Assembly: GCA_020444065.1 (NCBI GenBank)
Contig: JAHLLQ010000002.1
Span: forward strand, 620,001 to 684,000
Reading direction: 5' to 3'
Source of the DNA: a bacterium
GTDB taxonomy: Bacteria > Sumerlaeota > Sumerlaeia > SLMS01 > JAHLLQ01
DNA: 64,000 nucleotides
Part shown: one piece after another, positions 9,644 to 16,843 of the stretch
Layout: each line of letters begins with the position of its first letter
Numbering within the stretch: position 1 is the stretch's first letter
Translations under genes and position numbers: made by a program
Notes under the pieces: model-generated
Seen by the model: the letters and a program-made list of their open reading frames with translations, nothing else
Databases searched by the model: none
What the model was told of the DNA's origin: nothing

Positions 9644-9964
9644 ATGCCTGCTTTATTGCTTGGTGCCGCCGGGGGAGCTGCTGCGTCCCCATTTATGGTT
9701 GGCCTCTTCATCTTCGTGCTGGCGTGCTTCGTCGGTTATCACGTGATCTGGAACGTGACGCCGGCTCTGCACACGCCGCTCATGGCCGTTACAAACGCGA
9801 TTTCGGCGATTATCCTGGTCGGGTGCATTCACGTTCTCGGCTCCGTACACTCGCCATCCGAGGCGAAGATCATTGCCTTCATTGGTCTCGTGGTCGCCTC
9901 GATCAACGTCTTCGGTGGGTTCGTCGTCACCCAGCGAATGCTCTCCATGTACAAAAAGCGCTAA
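9644..9964 (+). CDS. pntAB: NAD(P) transhydrogenase subunit alpha, part 2 (membrane)
   Basis: A 106-residue membrane protein with about four hydrophobic segments (PFMVGLFIFVLACFVGYHV, NAISAIILVGCI, IIAFIGLVVASINVFGGFVV). It has the typical PntAB end, VTQRMLSMYKKR, and lies between pntAA and pntB. It supplies the alpha-subunit part of the proton channel. A ribosome binding site, GAAAGGAG, precedes the ATG. Confidence 0.95.
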   Translation: MPALLLGAAGGAAASPFMVGLFIFVLACFVGYHVIWNVTPALHTPLMAVTNAISAIILVGCIHVLGSVHSPSEAKIIAFIGLVVASINVFGGFVVTQRMLSMYKKR

Positions 9965-9976
9965 GGTGATGCCGTT

Positions 9977-11443
9977 ATGATTGAGAATCCCAATATCTTC
10001 TACCTTGTTTACCTGATTGCATCGGTCTTCTTCATCTTCGGATTGAAGGGCCTCTCTTCACCCGCCACGGCGCGCCGTGGCAATACCATGGCCATGGTGG
10101 GTATGATCCTGGCCGTCGGCATCACGCTGCTGCATCATGACATCGCGATGAGCAACATGGTCTGGATTCTTCCGGGCCTTGCCATCGGTGCCATCATCGG
10201 CGTGCCCCTGGCGCTGAAGATCAAGATGACCTCCATGCCCGAACTGGTTGCCGCGCTGCACAGCTTCGTCGGTATCGCGGCCGTCTTCGTCGGAATCGGC
10301 ACCTACATGATGCACGCCAACGCTGGCGATGCGATCTCTGCCGTCTCCACCATCGAAATCTGGGTCGGCGTCTTCATTGGCGCGATCACCTTCACTGGCT
10401 CCGTCATCGCCTTCGGCAAGTTGAGCGGCAAAATGAAGTCCGCGCCGATCGTCTTCACCGGCCAGCACTTCGTGAACCTTGCCATCTTCCTCGTCATGGT
10501 CGGCTTTGGTGTTGCCTTCACCATGATGGCGAAGACCTCCGGCGACGTTGGTACTCAGGCGATCAACGCCCTTGGCGGCGAGGCCGGAATGAACACGCAG
10601 GCCCTGATGATGCTGATTGTCGTGACGGCCCTCGCGCTGATCCTCGGCATCACGCTGATTATCCCGATCGGCGGCGCCGACATGCCGGTCGTCGTGTCGA
10701 TGCTCAACTCGTACTCAGGTTGGGCGGCTGCTGCGACGGGCTTCACGCTCGAAAACAACCTCCTGATCGTGACCGGCGCTCTCGTCGGTTCGTCCGGCGC
10801 GATTCTGTCCTACATCATGTGCAAGGCCATGAACCGCGGCTTCATCAGCGTCATCCTCGGTGGCTTCGGTGGCGATGAAACCGCCGCGGCAGGCCCCGGC
10901 ATGGAAGGCAAGACCTTCACCGCCGCCGGCGTCGAAGACGCTGCATTCATGATGAGCAACGCCTCCAAGGTCATCATCGTCCCCGGCTACGGCATGGCCG
11001 TCGCCCAGGCGCAGCACGCCGTGCGCGAACTGACCGACCTGATGATCGACCGGCACGTCGAAGTCAAATTCGCCATTCACCCGGTTGCCGGTCGTATGCC
11101 CGGCCACATGAACGTTCTTCTGGCCGAAGCTGATGTCCCCTACGACATCGTGTTCGAGCTCGAAGAGATCAACGGCGAGTTCCAGGACTGCGACGTGGCG
11201 CTTGTGATCGGCGCTAACGACGTCGTGAACCCCGCGGCCAAGACCGACAAGAGCAGCCCGATCTACGGCATGCCGATCCTCGATGCGTACCGTTCGCGCC
11301 TGGTCTACTGCATCAAGCGCTCGATGAAGCCCGGATACGCCGGCGTCGAAAACGAACTGTACTACTCCGACAACTGCAACATGGTGTTCGGCGACGCGAA
11401 GGAAGTGATCGAGAAACTCGCGAGTGCGATCAAAGAAAGCTGA
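9977..11443 (+). CDS. pntB: NAD(P) transhydrogenase subunit beta
   Basis: The 488-residue beta subunit: about nine transmembrane helices (to about residue 285), then the NADP(H)-binding domain III. Diagnostic motifs include LKIKMTSMPELVAALHSFVG, the domain III fingerprint PGYGMAVAQAQH, HPVAGRMPGHMNVLLAEA and the invariant KRSMKPGYAGVENELYY. Only 12 bases separate it from pntAB, so the three genes are one operon. A terminator follows. Confidence 0.97.
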   Translation: MIENPNIFYLVYLIASVFFIFGLKGLSSPATARRGNTMAMVGMILAVGITLLHHDIAMSNMVWILPGLAIGAIIGVPLALKIKMTSMPELVAALHSFVGIAAVFVGIGTYMMHANAGDAISAVSTIEIWVGVFIGAITFTGSVIAFGKLSGKMKSAPIVFTGQHFVNLAIFLVMVGFGVAFTMMAKTSGDVGTQAINALGGEAGMNTQALMMLIVVTALALILGITLIIPIGGADMPVVVSMLNSYSGWAAAATGFTLENNLLIVTGALVGSSGAILSYIMCKAMNRGFISVILGGFGGDETAAAGPGMEGKTFTAAGVEDAAFMMSNASKVIIVPGYGMAVAQAQHAVRELTDLMIDRHVEVKFAIHPVAGRMPGHMNVLLAEADVPYDIVFELEEINGEFQDCDVALVIGANDVVNPAAKTDKSSPIYGMPILDAYRSRLVYCIKRSMKPGYAGVENELYYSDNCNMVFGDAKEVIEKLASAIKES

Positions 11444-11468
11444 TCGTCACGACAAGACGAACAACGAA

Positions 11469-11508
11469 CCGGGCGACTTCCAATGCGAAGTCGCCCGGTC
11501 TTGTTTGT
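11469..11508 (+). terminator. Rho-independent terminator of the pnt operon
   Basis: ACCGGGCGACTT (11469-11480) pairs perfectly with AAGTCGCCCGGT (11489-11500), followed by CTTGTTTG. It lies 25 bases after the pntB stop. Confidence 0.9.
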
Positions 11509-11694
11509 CCGACCCACCGCCGGGGCTCTCTTAGGGATCCCCTGCCGTGCTCAGCGAAGCGGTGCTCGCCAATCGTAATCGATTCTACTGATCTGTGAAC
11601 AACGACTACGAGCACGAGCACGAAGGCGCTCCTTTGCCCTGGAAAGACCTCCTGCTCCAAGATCGCTCTGAACACTGCGCCATTCGCCTTCACG

Positions 11695-11809
11695 TCTCCT
11701 TGCAGATCCCCGGCTTTCGGCATCTGCTTGTTTTGCGTTCGCATTTGACCTCCGGAGGAGGTCCAGTTGAATGGCCCGAGCGACCGAAGGGAGGCGAGCC
11801 CGGACCTCC
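11695..11809 (+). repeat. REP-like element, distal direct copy
   Basis: First of two direct copies about 163 bases apart. Bases 11695-11793 match 11858-11957 with only a few differences, including TCTCCTTGCAGA, TTTCGGCATCTGCTTG, TTTTGCGTTCGC, CCTCCGGAGGAGGTCC and AGTTGAATGGCCC. The copy contains a small hairpin (CCTCC/GGAGG) and an outer inverted repeat, GGAGGTCC (11757-11764) with GGACCTCC (11802-11809). No gene is evident in 11509-12014. Confidence 0.8.
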
Positions 11810-11857
11810 ATAGTTCTTCCATCATCGAACAACGACACATCGGCGATCGTCCTCACT

Positions 11858-12008
11858 TCTCCTTGCAGACCCCTGGCTTTCGGCATCTGCTTGTTTTGCG
11901 TTCGCCTTTGACCTCCGGAGGAGGTCCAGTTGAATGGCCCCGAGCGACCGTAGGGAGCTCGGGGTACCTGATGTCTTCCCGTTGGTCCCCGGAGGGGGCC
12001 AAGAAAGG
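11858..12008 (+). repeat. REP-like element, proximal left copy with three hairpins
   Basis: Second direct copy, immediately upstream of the transposase. It has hairpin 1 CCTCC/GGAGG near 11910-11922, the conserved AGTTGAATGG, and hairpin 2 CCCCGAGC / GCTCGGGG around an 11-base loop GACCGTAGGGA (11938-11964). Hairpin 3 is CCCC-GGA-GGGG near 11987-11997. The same three hairpins recur in inverted orientation on the other side of the gene (12473-12575). Confidence 0.8.
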
Positions 12009-12014
12009 CCTCCT

Positions 12015-12461
12015 GTGTCCGCCTACACGCAGCTCTACTACCACATCGTGTTTTCAACAAAGGAACGAAAGCCCGTCCTGGACGCGCCGAATCGCAGGCG
12101 CTTCTTCCAATACGCCTGGGGGTTCCTGAAGAAAAAGAGCTGCCACCTCTATCGCATCGGTGGTGTGGAAGACCACGTCCACATTCTCACGCACATTCAC
12201 CAGACCATCGCTCTCGCAGATCTCGTTCGAGACCTTAAGACCAGCACCAATCAGTGGATTCGATCCGAAGATGTCTTCCCATTCTTCGATGGCTGGCAGA
12301 TCAGTTACGCTGCATTTACGAAGTCACACGCTGATAAAGACAAGCTGATCGACTACATCAAGAACCAGGAAGAGCATCACCGCAAGGTCACCTTCATTGA
12401 AGAGTTGCGTGCTCTTCTCGAAGCCGAGGGCATTCCTTTCGAGGAGCGATATCTGGAGTAA
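12015..12461 (+). CDS. IS200/IS605-like Y1 transposase (REP-associated, RAYT-type)
   Basis: A 148-residue HUH-type single-strand transposase. The HUH metal-binding motif is DHVHILTHI near residue 55. The catalytic tyrosine lies in LIDYIKNQEEHH near residue 116, with the C-terminal EGIPFEERYLE typical of TnpA_IS200. It begins SAYTQLYYHIVFSTKERKP from a GTG at 12015, where AAAGG sits about 8 bases upstream. Homology starts at this GTG, so the longer open frame from 11934 is not used. It is enclosed by inverted REP-like hairpin elements rather than classic IS200 ends, so it may be a domesticated RAYT that mobilises or maintains the REPs. Both key motifs are intact. Confidence 0.88.
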   Translation: MSAYTQLYYHIVFSTKERKPVLDAPNRRRFFQYAWGFLKKKSCHLYRIGGVEDHVHILTHIHQTIALADLVRDLKTSTNQWIRSEDVFPFFDGWQISYAAFTKSHADKDKLIDYIKNQEEHHRKVTFIEELRALLEAEGIPFEERYLE

Positions 12462-12472
12462 CGCTCGCGTTG

Positions 12473-12575
12473 ACGGTCTTCTTCGCCCCCTTCGGGGACG
12501 GAGTTCTTTCGTCCCTTTACCCCGGGCTCCCGCTGGTCGCCCGGGGCCATTCAACTGATCCTCCTTCGGAGGATT
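12473..12575 (-). repeat. REP-like element, right inverted copy
   Basis: Read on the minus strand this region repeats the left element in order: CCTCC-GAA-GGAGG, TCAGTTGAATGG, CCCCGGGC-GACCAGCGGGA-GCCCGGGG, then CCCC-GAA-GGGG and GGGCGAAGAAG. Stem 2 differs from the left copy by a compensatory A-T to G-C change, so the structure is conserved. Together with 11858-12008 it forms an imperfect inverted repeat of about 100 bases around the transposase. Confidence 0.8.
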
Positions 12576-12647
12576 TCCTCGCCGGGCGTGGTCGTAGTCG
12601 ATGCACGAGGTCCCCACCTTGGTTCAGGCGCCCGAATCTCAGTGTAC

Positions 12648-14921
12648 TTACCCCAATTCCTCCAGAAAATCCAGTTGCCGATCTTTTTGTTTGGGTGGGG
12701 GAGCAGGTTTCTCCCATGGCGGGTGGATATTCTTCTCCAGCAACTCCTCGTCCGCGGGCCACAGGAGCGTATTCACTGCGCGCCGCAACAATTCAATGTA
12801 CGCCACCGGATCGTATGTCGTCTCCGCATTCATCAGCGGCGTCAGACAAACCCGTCGCTCCCGATCGGCGTTTTGCGCGTCGGTGATAATGTACTCGATC
12901 GTCTCGCCGGCGTGCATGTTCAGGCCGGCGCGCTCGGATTGGCGCGCAGCAAGTGCCTGGCGGCCGTTGCCTTTGTACTCGGTTGGTTCGTGGGACAGAT
13001 TCCCTCGAACTGCCAGCTTATCGATCGGGATCTCGCCGCGCCACAGCATGCCTTCCCATTCTGCCACGCGCTCGCGGATGGACGGAATCATTGCGCGATA
13101 CTCTTCCGCTGTGCGCGCAGCCGACAATTCATCCAGCAATACCTTCTGTGCGGAGCGAATGAAGATTGGCAGATCGCGACGCCGGCATTCGATACCGCGG
13201 AACTTCAGCGATCCATCCTCGAACGCTCCAAAATAACGCGTCGGCACAGGCCGATCCGCAAATTGTCGCGATGGCAGGAATGCGATCCAGCGATAAACCC
13301 CTTCGAGAGAAATCGTCAGCCCCGTTGCCGCATCGATCTCGCGTTGCAGTTCGGCGATTTCCTCGCGTTTGAAGTCGGGCTTCACGATCCACACACAATC
13401 CACATTCGCGTGCAGCATGTGCCAGCCGCGGTCTTCGCAAACCTCCCGCGCGACCGTCAGCAATTCGCGCGAGAACGCAGAGACGGACTCGTGGGCCTCG
13501 ATGCGACCGAATCGCGCGTTGCGATAGCCGAGATAGCCGAAGCAGCAAACCAGCAGCCACTTGATCGCATTCTGTCGGTCGTCGAAACGTTGAGCATCGA
13601 ACTCATCGGCACGTTCCCGGGCATCGCCACGCAGTTGTTTGTATTCGACGCGTTTGTCGATCAATGGCGCCAGCGCCCGCGAAACCAATCCCACGCGCCG
13701 TTCGCAGATCGTGTAGCCAATCTCCGGCACGCGCACGTTCTGGCAACACGAGCAATTCACCGTCTCCGGCGAGACATTGAACCGCGACATGATCGTCGGG
13801 TACATGGACATGAAATCCAACTCGACGACATTCTCATAGAAGCCGATCTCCGGCGCGTACACCAGCCCGCCGCGATCGGTCTTCAGCAATTGCGATGCGC
13901 TTTTCCACGCCTCCGGCTGCGTCTTCTTCCATGGGATCAGGTACTGCTCGTGGTACGCGACATCAAGCTGCACTGACGTGATTCCCGTGCCGATGCTGCG
14001 GCGTGCGATGCGCTGCGGCGGCAGACGACTCAGTCGCGTGACTTCGTATAGGCCCTCGAGGTTCGTGTGCTCGACCATGAAGGAGTTGTCGCGATCCAGA
14101 TGCCAGCGCCCGTAGAGCGTGTATTCCGGCGCCTGGTAGAGAATGCGGCCGTAGGACATGAACGATCGCCCATCGATCTGCGCCTTGCGCTCACGCGGCG
14201 GCGGCTCGCGATCCAGCCGCAGCGGAAAGCGCATCTGTCGCGCCGCGCTCAGCAGCAGCGGAAAGACAAACCCATCGCCGCCATTGGTCATCAGAACATC
14301 GGGGTCGATTCGATCGATCGCATCCTGGAAACTCTCCAGCATGGTCGCCGGATCATCCCACGTCATTTCGATCCCATCGTGTTCGAGTGTAATCGATTCC
14401 AGACGCGGCCGCCGACCGAGCAATCGCCCCTCTGCGCGTATTTCTACCGTTCTCAACGGTGGCGCATCGTAGCGCGTATCCCAACGATCGTCCTCCAGCC
14501 GCAACGCCGCCAGGGTGCCGTCGCGCGCTTCGAACTCGCATCGACAAAGCGGAAAGATCGCGCGCTCGTAGCAATAAAGCTGCTCCGGCATCAGGTCCGC
14601 ATTGTACCACGAAACCAGTGGATAACGATCGGCGTAGCGTTGCAGCTTGAAACGCCACGTTTCCGCCTCGCGTACACGCAACGCAAACACGCGCCGCATA
14701 TCGCCGGTCCAGAAATCGCGCCGCTCCGTCCAATCGAGCAGTTCTGCGTCCCCACTTTTCTCGATCGCACGCAGGCACCCCCTCACCGATCGCCCGTCGC
14801 CATCGAGATACACAATCGGGCAAAACTCGTCCTCCACACGCACGCGCTTTCCATCGTCCGTCAGAAACCAAAGGACCATAGAAGAACCGCGTGCATAGAG
14901 ATCGAAGAGCCAGGATTTCAT
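12648..14921 (-). CDS. Family B DNA polymerase, PolB2-like (archaeal type)
   Basis: A 757-residue polymerase of the B family, shorter than E. coli Pol II. Motif A is VVELDFMSMYP (Asp369). Motif B is KWLLVCCFG (Lys454), where most B polymerases have K-x3-N-S-x-Y-G. Motif C is HANVDCVWI, in which the first Asp of DTD is Asn506 and the second is retained as Asp508. The thumb motif LKFRGIE is near 572. The 3'-5' exonuclease region (about 170-310) is degenerate: ExoII-like DPDVLMTNGGDGFVFPLLL exists, but I find no D-x-E ExoI. The C-terminus has QLDFL (749-753), close to the bacterial beta-clamp pentapeptide. These features match the PolB2 group, first described as inactivated archaeal polymerases with a few bacterial members. 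Third gene of an operon; no clear ribosome binding site. Confidence 0.85.
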   Translation of the reverse strand: MKSWLFDLYARGSSMVLWFLTDDGKRVRVEDEFCPIVYLDGDGRSVRGCLRAIEKSGDAELLDWTERRDFWTGDMRRVFALRVREAETWRFKLQRYADRYPLVSWYNADLMPEQLYCYERAIFPLCRCEFEARDGTLAALRLEDDRWDTRYDAPPLRTVEIRAEGRLLGRRPRLESITLEHDGIEMTWDDPATMLESFQDAIDRIDPDVLMTNGGDGFVFPLLLSAARQMRFPLRLDREPPPRERKAQIDGRSFMSYGRILYQAPEYTLYGRWHLDRDNSFMVEHTNLEGLYEVTRLSRLPPQRIARRSIGTGITSVQLDVAYHEQYLIPWKKTQPEAWKSASQLLKTDRGGLVYAPEIGFYENVVELDFMSMYPTIMSRFNVSPETVNCSCCQNVRVPEIGYTICERRVGLVSRALAPLIDKRVEYKQLRGDARERADEFDAQRFDDRQNAIKWLLVCCFGYLGYRNARFGRIEAHESVSAFSRELLTVAREVCEDRGWHMLHANVDCVWIVKPDFKREEIAELQREIDAATGLTISLEGVYRWIAFLPSRQFADRPVPTRYFGAFEDGSLKFRGIECRRRDLPIFIRSAQKVLLDELSAARTAEEYRAMIPSIRERVAEWEGMLWRGEIPIDKLAVRGNLSHEPTEYKGNGRQALAARQSERAGLNMHAGETIEYIITDAQNADRERRVCLTPLMNAETTYDPVAYIELLRRAVNTLLWPADEELLEKNIHPPWEKPAPPPKQKDRQLDFLEELG

Positions 14922-14955
14922 GAGAATGGCCAGTGGCGAGTCGTTGCAACCGCCG

Positions 14956-15216
14956 TCAGTCGCCGGCCGCGATCTTCTCCAACTCCTTCCGCAAGCGCTC
15001 GATTTCCAATTCCTGATCCAGTAGGATCGCCATCACAAGGCTGTCGAATGGAACGGGGCGCGCGACGTGCGTGGCTTCCGCGGTGTGGCGGCGAGCGCGG
15101 GTAAAAAGACGATCGAACGCCGCCTGGTGCTCGCGCCGCAGCGCCCGGCGAAATGGTCGCCAGGAATCGATCTCTTCCTGCAGGTACGTGTTAAAGGTTG
15201 GTAATGTCCGGCCCAT
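14956..15216 (-). CDS. Small helical protein of the PolB2 operon
   Basis: An 86-residue, probably all-helical protein rich in Arg, Glu and Leu (EEIDSWRPFRRALRREHQ; C-terminal LLDQELEIERLRKELEKI, a likely coiled coil). GGGAGG precedes the ATG by 6 bases. It lies between the RadA-like gene (15 bases upstream) and the polymerase (34 bases downstream). No named domain is certain. Its conserved position suggests a subunit or adaptor that bridges the two proteins, which is inference. Confidence 0.75.
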   Translation of the reverse strand: MGRTLPTFNTYLQEEIDSWRPFRRALRREHQAAFDRLFTRARRHTAEATHVARPVPFDSLVMAILLDQELEIERLRKELEKIAAGD

Positions 15217-15231
15217 TGGCGGCCTCCCATA

Positions 15232-15837
15232 TCATTGAATCTGGCGAACGCGCACATCCGGCAAACCCTCCGGCGTGCGATGCACGGTTCCGCGAAAATC
15301 CGCCAGCCGATCGATCACCGGCCGCCACCATCCCCGTCCCTCCATCGGCGGATCGTGCGTCAGCAAAATCATCATTCCCTCGCGCCGCAGACGAGTCAGG
15401 TGACCCGCGATGCGCTCCAGTACCTGGCGCCTCTCGCGCAGCGCCAGTGACTCCTCCAGAAACAAATGCTCGATCCCGAGCACCGCCCCGATCGGCTGTG
15501 GCCGACGTCCCGCCAGCGGCGGTAACAACTGCGCCGCCACCGCCTCCAACTGGTGGATCGTGAACGTTCGCGTGACAAACACCCGATCCAGCGCCAGTGC
15601 TGGATCGACCCCGCGACGGCGGGCGTAAGTGCTGAAGACATAAGGATCGAAGCTATTCCCGCCATCCACGCAATAGAGCTCCCGCTCGCCCTCCAGCACC
15701 TGCGGCGCCAGCCCGCCGAGAACCTCCGCCGTCACCCGCCGGGGGACCTCTAAAGCCAGGATCCCTCCCTGCGCCGCCGGCCCTAGAATGCCGGCGACAG
15801 GCGCTGATTCCCGAAGAATGAGGTTCGTCTTGCTCAT
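15232..15837 (-). CDS. RadA/RecA-fold ATPase-like protein lacking Walker A
   Basis: A 201-residue protein with the Rad51/RadA core layout: YCVDGGNSFDPY (55-66, where RadA has the DTE strand), then GVDPALALDRVFVTRTFTIHQL, a Walker B-like strand PIGAVLGIEHLF (115-126), and MMILLTHD (155-162) where RadA has TNQ. The N-terminal segment GILGPAAQGGILALEVPRR (17-34) has no GKT/S, so nucleotide binding by a P-loop is doubtful. It heads the operon with the small helical protein and the PolB2-like polymerase. The start at 15837 is chosen because a near-consensus promoter ends 6 bases before it and no ribosome binding site exists; a longer in-frame extension to 16014 would cover that promoter and the divergent gene start. 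Confidence 0.75.
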   Translation of the reverse strand: MSKTNLILRESAPVAGILGPAAQGGILALEVPRRVTAEVLGGLAPQVLEGERELYCVDGGNSFDPYVFSTYARRRGVDPALALDRVFVTRTFTIHQLEAVAAQLLPPLAGRRPQPIGAVLGIEHLFLEESLALRERRQVLERIAGHLTRLRREGMMILLTHDPPMEGRGWWRPVIDRLADFRGTVHRTPEGLPDVRVRQIQ

Positions 15838-15843
15838 GGCGAA

Positions 15844-15872
15844 AATAAAGCGAAAGTCCGCCGGTAAGTCAA
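15844..15872 (-). promoter_or_regulatory. Leaderless promoter of the PolB2 operon
   Basis: On the minus strand TTGACT (15867-15872), a 17-base spacer and TTTATT (15844-15849) precede the ATG by only 6 bases. Transcription would therefore begin at or next to the start codon, giving a leaderless mRNA, consistent with the absence of a Shine-Dalgarno sequence. Confidence 0.65.
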
Positions 15873-15949
15873 GCGCTGAGATTTCTTTTGCGCCCTCGGG
15901 ATAGACAGGCGAAAAACATTCTGAAGCCGAGTCACAGGAGGAAGCGCTC

Positions 15950-16687
15950 ATGAAACGCGCAGCCATTATCTTGGTACTCGTGGTAGCCGTTGCTATCGGT
16001 GCTCTTGTCTTCATGCGCAGTGCAGAGAATGTGCGTCTTGATGCCCAGCGAATCGCGGCCGAAAAAAGGGCAGACGATCTGAGTCATCCGATTAAGAGCG
16101 ACGATCCGGGGGGCGAACACACTCCCGTGACATCGCAGAACGCAGCCGAACTTGTCTCGGGTATGGCGCCGGTGCTGCACCACGCGCCCGCCTCCGAAAT
16201 GTCCGACGAAGACTTGAAGGCCATCCAGTTTGCGAAGAAAATGAATCTGGCGATTCTGAAAGCACTTGCCCTTCACGATCGCTCAGAACTGGACGGCCTC
16301 GATGTCCAGGGTGTCAGCAAGTCGTTTGCGGATCAACTGGCCGAGTCCCAGGAGGAATCGCCCAACTACAACTGGACGGCGCTTAATCAGTCCGCATCAA
16401 ACGCTGCCGTGTGGGATCTCGAATCGGACGAGTACGCCGACTGGGAAAAGAATCGTTGGTTCCCGGAATCCATCGCCCAGGCCGAACGAATGCTCGGCAA
16501 GAAGCCGCGTTATCTTATTCTGAATCATTTCCAGGTCGAACACGCCGGCGACGCTCGAAACTTCCTGGAGTTCCAGACGTTTCTGGCCGAAGATGGAAAG
16601 GCGGTCAGTTTCTCCATTCTTGCCAGCAATCAGTTCGGTGGACACGGCGCACCGGCCACGATTCCGCAGGATGCAATAGATCCGTAA
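15950..16687 (+). CDS. Membrane-anchored or exported protein of unknown function
   Basis: A 245-residue protein with one N-terminal hydrophobic segment (AAIILVLVVAVAIGALVF, 4-21), then a soluble, acidic domain (DWEKNRWFPESIAQAERMLGKK, split by Trp-rich stretches, and ILNHFQVEHAG near 186-196). No family recognised. A perfect AGGAGG at 15936-15941 precedes the ATG by 8 bases. It is divergent from the RadA-like gene, sharing a 112-base promoter region. Confidence 0.75.
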   Translation: MKRAAIILVLVVAVAIGALVFMRSAENVRLDAQRIAAEKRADDLSHPIKSDDPGGEHTPVTSQNAAELVSGMAPVLHHAPASEMSDEDLKAIQFAKKMNLAILKALALHDRSELDGLDVQGVSKSFADQLAESQEESPNYNWTALNQSASNAAVWDLESDEYADWEKNRWFPESIAQAERMLGKKPRYLILNHFQVEHAGDARNFLEFQTFLAEDGKAVSFSILASNQFGGHGAPATIPQDAIDP

Positions 16688-16843
16688 CGGAAACTGGCAA
16701 AACCACTCCGTGTGCTCCGTGCAATCCGAGGTTCGATGAATCGCGCCACAGATGGAGGGGATGAACACAGATGAGAAGCGCCGAGGTAATGACGAGGCGC
16801 CCGAAGACTCGTGCGGGCGCCTCGTCCGCCCTGCTCTCAGAAG

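Noticed and set aside
12588-13976. Open frame of 462 codons on the plus strand
   Set aside because: Antisense to the PolB2-like polymerase, which has clear catalytic motifs.
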